A stretch of DNA of 64,000 nucleotides from Gottfriedia endophytica. Its GTDB lineage: Bacteria; Bacillota; Bacilli; Bacillales; Bacillaceae_G. Location: positions 1 to 64,000 of the forward strand of contig NZ_JAGIYQ010000018.1 in NCBI RefSeq assembly GCF_017814275.1. The letters run 5' to 3'. A program made the position numbers and the translations under genes. Below, one piece after another: positions 52,160-59,561 of the stretch (position 1 is its first letter; every line of letters begins with the position of its first letter). The notes under the pieces were generated by a model. That model ran no database searches. It saw only the letters and a list, made by a program, of their open reading frames with translations, and was not told the DNA's origin.

Positions 52160-53050
52160 TTAAAAATTATCTAAAAAGGCATCCATAAATTCCTTAGCTA
52201 CTTTCGTTAAATTCTTCGTTTCTAAATAAATAAGCCAGAAATCAACAGGAAAATGCTTTTCTTCCTTTATTGGGATAATTTTTACATCTCCATTCATAAC
52301 CATTAAACTTTTTTTAATAGAAAAATCATGCAAAAACAAGATGGCTTGACTTTCTTTTACCTGCTTATAAATAAGGCTGCTGCTATTTGATCTAACTAAC
52401 ACTTGATTTAAATTCAGTTTTGTTAATTTTAATACCTTTTTATAGTCAGATGAATTATACATCAATAATTTTGAATCTTTTAATTCACTAAGTGTTACAT
52501 AATCAAGATGATAAAAAGGTGATTTTTTACCAACCGCTATACAAATATGCCCTGTATGAATATGTTCAAAACGAATATTTTTTTCTTTTTTTACCTCTTC
52601 TAATGAAGCGGGAATTAAAGCAAAGTCATAATTTTCCTTGTTGAAATTCTGCATAATTTCTGTAGGGTTTTGCTCTATTAATTCGAAGGTAATATCTTTA
52701 TTTTCCGAATTAAACTTTACCATTGTTTCTTGGAGTATAAAAGTAAAGCAAGGTGCATTTAAGATTTTTAAATGAGTTTGATTACTATTTTTATGCTCAA
52801 GAATTTCTGTATTTAGTTCTTTAATGGTGTTTAGTAAACTCATTGCTTTAGAAATAACGATTTTACCTTCAAAAGTAGGAGTGACTCCTTGTTTTGAGCG
52901 GTTAAAGATTTTTATACCAAGCTCATTTTCCAACTGGGTAATAGATTGACTCATCCCTGAAGTTGAAATAAATAATTTTTCCGCTGCCTTTGAAATTGAC
53001 ATTTCGTTTGCAACATTTACAATATACTCCATTTGTTCAAAGTTCATCAT
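52160..53050 (-). CDS. LysR-family transcriptional regulator
   Basis: A 296-residue protein with the LysR plan. The N-terminal winged helix-turn-helix (about 3-62) reads EQMEYIVNVANEMSISKAAEKLF then STSGMSQSITQLENELGIKIFNRSKQGVTPTFEG; a linker helix and a periplasmic-binding-like effector domain (about 90-293) follow. The effector is unknown. GAGG on the minus strand is 4 nt from the ATG at 53050 and 7 nt from the next ATG at 53047, so the latter may be the true start. It is lysine- and asparagine-rich, unlike the genes beside it. It is divergent from the phosphoesterase genes and could regulate them. Confidence 0.9.
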   Translation of the reverse strand: MMNFEQMEYIVNVANEMSISKAAEKLFISTSGMSQSITQLENELGIKIFNRSKQGVTPTFEGKIVISKAMSLLNTIKELNTEILEHKNSNQTHLKILNAPCFTFILQETMVKFNSENKDITFELIEQNPTEIMQNFNKENYDFALIPASLEEVKKEKNIRFEHIHTGHICIAVGKKSPFYHLDYVTLSELKDSKLLMYNSSDYKKVLKLTKLNLNQVLVRSNSSSLIYKQVKESQAILFLHDFSIKKSLMVMNGDVKIIPIKEEKHFPVDFWLIYLETKNLTKVAKEFMDAFLDNF

Positions 53051-53119
53051 GTCGCCTCATCTTTGCTGATTACATCATTATATCTTCATACATTCTACAG
53101 GAGCCAGCCATGCAATGCT

Positions 53120-53139
53120 TTGGAATTGATCAATTCCAA
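53120..53139. repeat. 20-bp perfect palindrome, possible operator
   Basis: TTGGAATTGA is followed directly by its own reverse complement. It lies 70-90 bp upstream of the lysR start. It contains the dyad ATTGATCAAT, compatible with a LysR or other dimer site. No T run follows on either side, so a terminator is unlikely. Confidence 0.55.
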
Positions 53140-53251
53140 TTATTTTAACCGGGTTCCATCGATGGTGTTGATAAATGGTGCAACTTTATTACAAACGGCC
53201 TACCTTTATTTTAAATCACAACCTTCAAAATCAAATTTGGATTGTGTCTAA

Positions 53252-53305
53252 ATTGTAAGTGAAAAATGTTAATAGAGGGTAAATCGAATGTAAAAGTTTT
53301 GTAAT
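53252..53305 (-). promoter_or_regulatory. PhoP-box-like array with a -10 element
   Basis: On the minus strand, ATTACA (53305-53300), TTTACA (53294-53289), TTTACC (53283-53278) and TTAACA (53272-53267) recur at exactly 11-bp intervals, the period and consensus of Bacillus PhoP boxes (TTHACA spaced by about 5). TACAAT at 53257-53252 is a good -10 sequence 9 bp beyond. The orientation faces lysR, but the divergent phosphoesterases are the more obvious phosphate-regulated targets. Confidence 0.55.
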
Positions 53306-53586
53306 TAGGTTCTGTGGTAAAAAGATTAAATTGCATTGCGAGTAGTACCTAAAGGCCATTTTAAGTTTTACTTAATACGGTATTCAGTTTTTTGAATTTA
53401 ATTAAGATTTCGAACCATGATAAGCTTCTTTATGACAAGGTTCACTTTCTCCTTACTTGAAGTCAACGTTTATACAAGGGAGGGAGAAAAAATGAAAAGA
53501 GTGAAATGGAAAAGGTAACAAATGGTAATCCACACACCAATAAACCGGCTAACAAAACGATGCATCTAGAAAAGGGAGTGAACAAT

Positions 53587-56403
53587 TTGGGGAAATTTAA
53601 AAAGAAGAAAAAACTGATTACAGGACTTGCATTAAGCACTGTATTACTTGGTTCTGTTAGTGCTTATGCAGCAAAGGATGGTGCATTTGGGAGTACCTTA
53701 GTCGGTAGACAACCCAACGGCTCAGTTATGACTGCTAGTAATCATTTGCTTACACCAGCCGGGAAGCAAGTTGAATTTCCCGGAAACCCAATTTCCGTTG
53801 CCGTTAATCCAAACGGAAAGACTGCTGTAGCTTTAGATGGAGGAAAAGTAGGTGGAAATGGGCTTAACATTGTGGATCTGACAACCGGAAAGCTGATAGG
53901 CACGAATGTCGACCTGGGTCTTACCAATGAGTGGGGACTTGCTTATTCTCCTGATGGTAAAACACTCTATGCAACAGGTTCAAAAGGAGGAGTAGGGAAA
54001 ATTGTCACTATGTCAGTGGCTGACGACGGAACTCCTACAGTGACCTCGACTTTGTCACTACCAGGAGCTAGCGTAGGTGGTAATATTAACCCGCTAGACA
54101 TGGCTTTTGGACCTGATGGAAAGACGCTCCTTGTAGCTCTCAATCGAAACAATAGTCTTGGTGTTATTGACCTGCAATCGGGAAAACTTTCTACCCAAAT
54201 ACCTGTAGGAAACGCTCCGGCAAGTGTAATGGTTAATGGGAATACTGCATACGTGACAAATCAAGGTGGTGGAAAAGCTAATTCAGGAGACTTCACTATG
54301 AATTCCTCAGGTACGCAAGTTGTATCAGACTCTAAATTGGGTACTACAACTACTGGAACCGTCTCGGTGGTTGATCTCACCACGAATACCGTTACGAAGA
54401 CAATTCCTGTCGGAGTTCAGCCAGAGCGAATGACGCTATCTGGAAAATATCTCTTTGTAACAAACACAAACAGTGACACGGTGTCGGTTATCGACACACA
54501 AACCAATGAGGGTGTGCAAACGATTGATATCAAACCATACCCGAATGCAAAGCTTGGCTCTGAACCGAACGCTGTTAAAATGATTAACGGGAATCAATTA
54601 GTAGTTAGCTTGGGACAAGATAACGCCCTCGCCGTATATGACTGGAACGGACCGAATAAAGAACCTCGCCTAAAGGGACTTGTACCGACTGCTTCGTTCC
54701 CTGTTGATATGGCAATTGATCCTGCTAACAATCAACTAATTGTCTTAAATATGAATGGAGTAGGCGCGCTCGGACCAGATCGCCCGGTTAATATAGGGGG
54801 GGGATACGATAAATCAGGTCGCCAAGATTGGCAACAAGTAGGCTCTATATCAATGATTCCGTTCACTTCGAACAAAAATATCGAGAGACAGACGGACATA
54901 GATCTCGAGAAATGGACGGACGAAGATCTTGAGAAACGGCAGGACAAAGATTTCGAGATTTGGACGGAACAAGATCTCGAGAAATGGACGGACCAAGTTT
55001 ACAAAGATAACAACTGGTTCGGGTTGAAAGATCTAAACGCCAAGCCTCGCCACAATAAGAAGCCTGTAGCAATGCCAGAGAGAATCGGTGAGCCTTCTAC
55101 CATCAAACACGTATTTTACATCATCAAAGAAAACCGTACGTATGATCAGGTACTTGGAGACCTTGGTCGAGGCAACAGCGATCCAACTCTGACTTCGTTC
55201 GGTCAGGATGTTACACCAAACGCCCATCAGTTAGCCAATACATTCCCGTTGTTGGACAATCTCTATACTCCTGGCTTTCATTCAGCTGAGGGGCATCAAT
55301 GGGTTACACAGGCTACCGACACTGACTATGAGGAGAAAACTGCAGGTGGAGGAGACATTCGAAGCTACTGGCATGACCCTATGTCGAATGCACCAACCGG
55401 GGCTATCTGGAATAACGCCTTAGCACATAATGTAACGACTGTTAATTTCGGAGAAACCGCAAATGTTTTTAGCGGTCCTGAGCCATTTGGCAACTGGACT
55501 TCTTGGTATAACGATTACTTGATCTTGTCGGGCCAAAAGCAAGGTTCACCTCATGTGCCTGTTGGGGATTATAAAGCAAAGAGTGATTTTCCAGTAATGG
55601 ATTCTATCATGTACAAGTCGTATCCTAACGACTCCCTAGCAATTCCTGATGTGTACCGGGCTCAAATCTTCCAGGACAAGTTTAATGAGTATGTAAAGAA
55701 CAATGATTTACCACAATTCACTACCATTTACTTACCTGACGACCATACATCTGGAATTACCAAAGGGTACCCAACACCGCAGGCAATGGTAGCGGACAAT
55801 GATCAGGCTGTCGGAAAGATTGTAGACACCATCTCTCACAGTCCATACTGGAAAGACTCAGCCATCTTCATTACCGAAGATGATACTCAAAATGGTACAG
55901 ATCACGTAGATGGTCACCGTGAACCAGCATTTGTCATTAGTCCGTGGGCAAAGAGAGGGGTAATCGATAGCCACTACTGGACCACTAATAATATGATTAG
56001 AAGTATGGAACAAATACTTGGCCTACCGCCTATGAATCAGAACGATGCTGCGGCTGATCCGATGAGCGAGATCTTTACCGATCAACCGGACTTTACTCCG
56101 TATAATTTGGTTCCAAATAAAATACCGTTAAATTGGATGAACGGGCAGCCTGCACCACAGGTAGCAACATCAGCAGCGACACCAGCAGCAACACCTGCAA
56201 CGCAGCAGATGCAAAATGATTGGGATTCCTGGTCCGACCAGCATAAGGATGATTTCGGGCAAAACTCGAAGATTGACACGAACACGAACGAGATGGACCA
56301 TGCAGTTTGGTACGCTACAAAGGGATATGATAAACCATATCCGGGTGAAGATAAGGTCTTAACACCAGATGAAGTTGAAAAGCAACCTGAAAGCCATAAA
56401 TAA
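53587..56403 (+). CDS. Secreted bifunctional YncE-like beta-propeller / alkaline-phosphatase-family protein, copy 1
   Basis: The 938-residue product starts with a signal peptide (lysine-rich KFKKKKK, hydrophobic core, likely cut after SAYA at residue 28). Residues about 45-415 are YncE/YVTN-type propeller repeats (VDLTTNTVTKTIPVG, VIDTQTN, YSPDGKTLYATG). A C-terminal phosphoesterase domain (about 500-850) has KENRTYDQVLGD, EGHQWVTQ, LPDDHTSG and TEDD...DHVDGHREP with metal-ligand-type Asp/His residues. TTG at 53587 is chosen because GGGAGTGA plus TTG is the point at which identity with copy 2 begins; the ATG at 53506 would put 27 extra residues before the signal. An eight-residue tandem repeat (430-469) and a G8 tract (54796-54803) separate the domains. 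Substrate is unknown; phosphate scavenging is inferred. Confidence 0.9.
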   Translation: MGKFKKKKKLITGLALSTVLLGSVSAYAAKDGAFGSTLVGRQPNGSVMTASNHLLTPAGKQVEFPGNPISVAVNPNGKTAVALDGGKVGGNGLNIVDLTTGKLIGTNVDLGLTNEWGLAYSPDGKTLYATGSKGGVGKIVTMSVADDGTPTVTSTLSLPGASVGGNINPLDMAFGPDGKTLLVALNRNNSLGVIDLQSGKLSTQIPVGNAPASVMVNGNTAYVTNQGGGKANSGDFTMNSSGTQVVSDSKLGTTTTGTVSVVDLTTNTVTKTIPVGVQPERMTLSGKYLFVTNTNSDTVSVIDTQTNEGVQTIDIKPYPNAKLGSEPNAVKMINGNQLVVSLGQDNALAVYDWNGPNKEPRLKGLVPTASFPVDMAIDPANNQLIVLNMNGVGALGPDRPVNIGGGYDKSGRQDWQQVGSISMIPFTSNKNIERQTDIDLEKWTDEDLEKRQDKDFEIWTEQDLEKWTDQVYKDNNWFGLKDLNAKPRHNKKPVAMPERIGEPSTIKHVFYIIKENRTYDQVLGDLGRGNSDPTLTSFGQDVTPNAHQLANTFPLLDNLYTPGFHSAEGHQWVTQATDTDYEEKTAGGGDIRSYWHDPMSNAPTGAIWNNALAHNVTTVNFGETANVFSGPEPFGNWTSWYNDYLILSGQKQGSPHVPVGDYKAKSDFPVMDSIMYKSYPNDSLAIPDVYRAQIFQDKFNEYVKNNDLPQFTTIYLPDDHTSGITKGYPTPQAMVADNDQAVGKIVDTISHSPYWKDSAIFITEDDTQNGTDHVDGHREPAFVISPWAKRGVIDSHYWTTNNMIRSMEQILGLPPMNQNDAAADPMSEIFTDQPDFTPYNLVPNKIPLNWMNGQPAPQVATSAATPAATPATQQMQNDWDSWSDQHKDDFGQNSKIDTNTNEMDHAVWYATKGYDKPYPGEDKVLTPDEVEKQPESHK
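54796..54803 (+). repeat. G8 homopolymer tract inside copy 1
   Basis: Eight consecutive G encode part of NIGGGYD between the propeller and the phosphatase domain. Loss of one G reaches a TAG within about 15 codons, and gain of one reaches a TAA within about six. Copy 2 lacks the tract. Confidence 0.9.
54874..54993 (+). repeat. 24-bp coding tandem repeat, five units
   Basis: Five in-frame 24-bp units encode KNIERQTD, IDLEKWTD, EDLEKRQD, KDFEIWTE and QDLEKWTD. Units 2 and 5 differ only in the first codon. Copy 2 has about one equivalent unit (DDLHKMTD). The repeat forms a charged linker before the phosphatase domain. Confidence 0.92.
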
Positions 56404-56445
56404 AAATTCTCTTTTACATTAGCATTTCATGAATATCGAATAAAA

Positions 56446-56571
56446 CGAAGAGAATGTCCCAAAGGTAAACCTTTCTGGAGGATACTGCAAAAAGGGAAGA
56501 AATGCTAAGCGATGTTCAATGCAATAGCCCTTAACTTTTGATTTTCATAATTTTGGGGCTGTTCCACCAAT
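56446..56571. repeat. 126-bp direct repeat, copy A
   Basis: Aligned without gaps to 59406-59531, with about six mismatches. It contains AAAGGTAAACCTTT (a near-palindrome) and AGCCC...GGGCT arms. It follows copy 1 and precedes copy 2 of the phosphoesterase. Its nature is unknown. Confidence 0.85.
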
Positions 56572-56655
56572 TGCCATGGTTTGTGTGCTACGATTCCTGT
56601 CATTTCAAGGGCTGTAAGGGGAAAATTAGATTCACTAAAAAAGGGAGTGAACAAT

Positions 56656-59382
56656 TTGGGGAAATTTAAAAAGAAGAAAAAATTGATTGCTGGACTTGCA
56701 GTAAGCACTGTATTACTTGGCTCTGTTAGTGCTTATGCAGCGAAGGACGGTGCATTTGGGAGTAACTTAGTCGGTAGACAACCTAACGGGTCAGTTCAAA
56801 CTGCTGATAATCATCTGCTCACACCAGCTGGGAAGCAAATTGAAATTCCCGGAAGCCCAATTTCCGTTGCGGTTAATCCTAATGGAAAGACTGCTGCAGC
56901 CTTAATTGGACAAGGTGGTGGGAATGCTCTTCACATTGTGGATTTGACAACCGGTAAGCTGATAGGATCGAATGTCGCACTGGGTATTTCCAGTGCGCGG
57001 GGACTAGCTTATTCTCCTGATGGTAATACACTCTATGTAACCGGTTCAAATGGAGGAGTAGGAAAAATTGTCACTATGTCAGTGGCTGCCGACGGAATTC
57101 CCTCAGTGACATCGACTTTGTCACTACCAGCAGCTAGCGTGGGTGGTAATATTAATCCGTTAGACATGGCTGTTGGACCTCAGGGGAATACGCTCCTTGT
57201 GGCTCTCAACCGAAGCAATAGTCTTGGTATTATTGACCTGCAATCGGGAAAACTTTCTGCCCAAATACCTGTAGGAAACGCTCCAACAAGTGTAATGGTT
57301 AATGGTAATACAGCATACGTGACAAATAAAGGTGGTAGAAAAGCTACTACAGGAGACTTCACCATAAATTCCTCTGGTACGCCGGTTGTCGTAGATCCTA
57401 AATTGGGTACTTCAACTACCGGAACTGTATCGGTGGTTGATCTTACTACGAATACAGTTACGAAGACAATTCCAGTCGGGCTTCAGCCTGAGCGAATGAC
57501 GCTCTCTGGAAAGTATCTCTTTGTAACAAATACAAACAGTGATACGGTGTCGGTTATCGACACAGAAACCAATGACGTCGTACAAACGATCGATATTAAA
57601 CCATACCCGGATGCACCGCTTGGTTCTGCACCGAACGCTGTTAAAATGATTAACGGTAATCAATTAGTAGTTAGCTTGGGACGAGATGACGCCCTCGCTG
57701 TATATGACTGGAACGGTCCGGATAAAGAACCTCGCCTGAAGGGACTTGTACCGACTGCTTCGTTCCCAGATGATATTGCCATTGATCCTGCTAACAATCA
57801 ACTGCTTATCGCTAATTTGGATGGAGTAGGCTCGCTCGGAGACACGGGAAATAGTCACTCAGTTTATCGTCAAGTCGGCTCTATGTCGATGATTCCGTTT
57901 CCTTCGGATGACGATCTTCATAAAATGACAGACCAAGTTTACACCAATAACGATTGGTTTGGGATAAAAAACCGAAACGCAGAGCCTCGCCACAATAAGA
58001 AACCTGTGGCAATGCCAGAGCGAATCGGTGAGCCTTCTACAATTAAACACGTGTTTTACATCATCAAAGAAAATCGTACGTATGATCAGGTATTAGGAGA
58101 CCTTGGTAAAGGTAACGGCGATCCAACTCTGACTCAGTTTGGTCAAAATGTCACACCAAACTTCCATCAGATTGCAAATACATTCCCGCTGTTGGACAAC
58201 TTCTACACTGGTGGCGTTCAGTCAGCCGCTGGGCATCAATGGGTTACACAAGCAACCCTCCCTGACTATGAGGATAAAGCGTCAGATTCAGGAAATGTTC
58301 GTAGCTACCCAGGAGGGAATCAAAGTGATCCTATGGCCTACGCACCAACCGGGCATATCTGGGATAACGCCGTAGCACATAATGTATCGGCTGCTGTCTT
58401 TGGAGAAAACGCGACTAATTTTAGTGGTCCTGAGCCATTTTGGGGGTGGACTACTTGGTATAACGACTACTTGATCTTGTCAGGTCAAAAGCAGGGTTCG
58501 CTTCATGTACCTGTTGGGGATTACAAAGCAACAAGTGATATTCCAGCGGTGAATTCTATCTTGTACAAGCCGTTCCCTACCAACACCCAATCAATTCCTG
58601 ATGTGTACCGGGCTCAAATCTTCTTGGACAAGTTTAATGATTATGTAAAGAACGATAATTTACCACAACTCATGACCATGTGGTTACCTGACGACCATAC
58701 TGCTTCAACTGCCAACGGGTACCCAACACCGCAGGCAATGGTAGCAGACAATGATCAGGCTGTCGGAAAGATTGTAGACGCCATCTCACATAGCCCGTAC
58801 TGGAAAGACTCGATTATTTACGTTACCGAAGATGATGCTCAAGGCGGTACAGATCACGTAGATGGTCACCGTGAACCAGCATTTGTCATTAGTCCGTGGG
58901 TAAAGAAAGGGGTAACCGATAGTCACTACTGGACCACTACTGATATGATTAGAAGTATGGAACAAATACTTGGGTTACCGCCTATGAATCAAAACGATGC
59001 TGCGGCTGATCCGATGAGCGAGATCTTTACCGACCAACCGGATTTTACTCCGTATAATTTGGTTCCAAATCAAATACCACTAAATTGGATGAACGGGCAG
59101 CCTGAACCACCACAGGTACTCGCACAGGTAGCGCCAACTGCAACGACTCCTGAAGCGCAGCAGATGGAGAATGATTGGGATTCATGGTCCGAAAAGCATA
59201 AGCATGATTTTGGTGGACCAAAAGCGACTCCTGACGTTGAGAACGCAAACGTGATGAACCATTCAATTTGGTACGCTACAAAGGGTTATGATAAACCATA
59301 TCCGGGTGACAAAAAGGTCTTAACACCTAATGAAGTTGAAAAGCAGCCTGCAAGCCATGCTCCTTCACCAGCTGACAATTAA
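56656..59382 (+). CDS. Secreted bifunctional YncE-like beta-propeller / alkaline-phosphatase-family protein, copy 2
   Basis: A 908-residue tandem paralog of the preceding gene with the same signal peptide (KFKKKKKLIAGLAVSTVLLG, cut after SAYA), propeller (about 45-415) and phosphoesterase domain (about 460-815: KENRTYDQVLGD, AAGHQWVTQ, LPDDHTAS, TEDDAQGGTDHVDGHREP). It lacks the eight-residue repeat and the G8 tract. The start is TTG at 56656, with GGGAGTGA 5-6 nt upstream exactly as in copy 1; sequence upstream of that site is unrelated between the copies. The tail is proline/alanine-rich and differs. It most likely arose by tandem duplication followed by divergence; the function is inferred as for copy 1. 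Confidence 0.9.
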   Translation: MGKFKKKKKLIAGLAVSTVLLGSVSAYAAKDGAFGSNLVGRQPNGSVQTADNHLLTPAGKQIEIPGSPISVAVNPNGKTAAALIGQGGGNALHIVDLTTGKLIGSNVALGISSARGLAYSPDGNTLYVTGSNGGVGKIVTMSVAADGIPSVTSTLSLPAASVGGNINPLDMAVGPQGNTLLVALNRSNSLGIIDLQSGKLSAQIPVGNAPTSVMVNGNTAYVTNKGGRKATTGDFTINSSGTPVVVDPKLGTSTTGTVSVVDLTTNTVTKTIPVGLQPERMTLSGKYLFVTNTNSDTVSVIDTETNDVVQTIDIKPYPDAPLGSAPNAVKMINGNQLVVSLGRDDALAVYDWNGPDKEPRLKGLVPTASFPDDIAIDPANNQLLIANLDGVGSLGDTGNSHSVYRQVGSMSMIPFPSDDDLHKMTDQVYTNNDWFGIKNRNAEPRHNKKPVAMPERIGEPSTIKHVFYIIKENRTYDQVLGDLGKGNGDPTLTQFGQNVTPNFHQIANTFPLLDNFYTGGVQSAAGHQWVTQATLPDYEDKASDSGNVRSYPGGNQSDPMAYAPTGHIWDNAVAHNVSAAVFGENATNFSGPEPFWGWTTWYNDYLILSGQKQGSLHVPVGDYKATSDIPAVNSILYKPFPTNTQSIPDVYRAQIFLDKFNDYVKNDNLPQLMTMWLPDDHTASTANGYPTPQAMVADNDQAVGKIVDAISHSPYWKDSIIYVTEDDAQGGTDHVDGHREPAFVISPWVKKGVTDSHYWTTTDMIRSMEQILGLPPMNQNDAAADPMSEIFTDQPDFTPYNLVPNQIPLNWMNGQPEPPQVLAQVAPTATTPEAQQMENDWDSWSEKHKHDFGGPKATPDVENANVMNHSIWYATKGYDKPYPGDKKVLTPNEVEKQPASHAPSPADN

Positions 59383-59405
59383 GAGCTTTTTCATTATCTA
59401 AAAAT

Positions 59406-59531
59406 CGAAGTGAATGTCCCAAAGGTAAACCTTTCTGGAGGATACTGCAAAAAGGGAAGAAATGCTAAGCAATGTTAAATAAAATAGCCCTTAACTTTTG
59501 ATTTTCATAATTTAGGGGCTGTTCCACCAAT
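59406..59531. repeat. 126-bp direct repeat, copy B
   Basis: Second copy of the element at 56446-56571, beginning 24 bp after the stop of the second phosphoesterase and ending 31 bp before the third gene's likely start. Confidence 0.85.
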
Positions 59532-59561
59532 ACACAAATTATATGAATGGGGCTGATTTAC

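Larger units (their letters stand above)
53051..53586. other. Divergent regulatory region between lysR and the phosphoesterases
   Basis: This 536-bp stretch holds a 20-bp palindrome, a PhoP-box-like array, a minus-strand -10-like TACAAT and a nine-codon mini-ORF (ATG at 53492, stop 53516-53518) with a strong GGGAGGGAG site. A frame of 72 codons at 53033-53251 has no site or recognisable motifs and is not called as a gene. I find no convincing plus-strand sigma-A promoter. Confidence 0.5.

Noticed and set aside
53033-53251. 72-codon plus-strand frame in the lysR-phosphoesterase gap
   Set aside because: It starts inside lysR, lacks a ribosome site and overlaps the palindrome; no family could be recognised.
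54874-54993. CRISPR-like array
   Set aside because: The 24-bp units are contiguous with no spacers and encode an in-frame peptide repeat; no cas genes are present.
56461-56520. Possible c-di-GMP (GEMM) riboswitch in the 126-bp repeat
   Set aside because: GGTAAACC and GCAAA recall GEMM-I, but the spacing, the ACGCAAAGCC block and the second stem do not match; the resemblance is superficial.
56505-56708. 67-codon minus-strand frame crossing the 126-bp repeat
   Set aside because: Only the last 20 or so codons are shared with the second repeat and the rest is antisense to the signal peptide of copy 2; too little to call a transposase fragment.
59383-59561. A second PhoP-box array before the third phosphoesterase
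   Set aside because: No set of TTHACA hexamers at 11-bp period could be found there.
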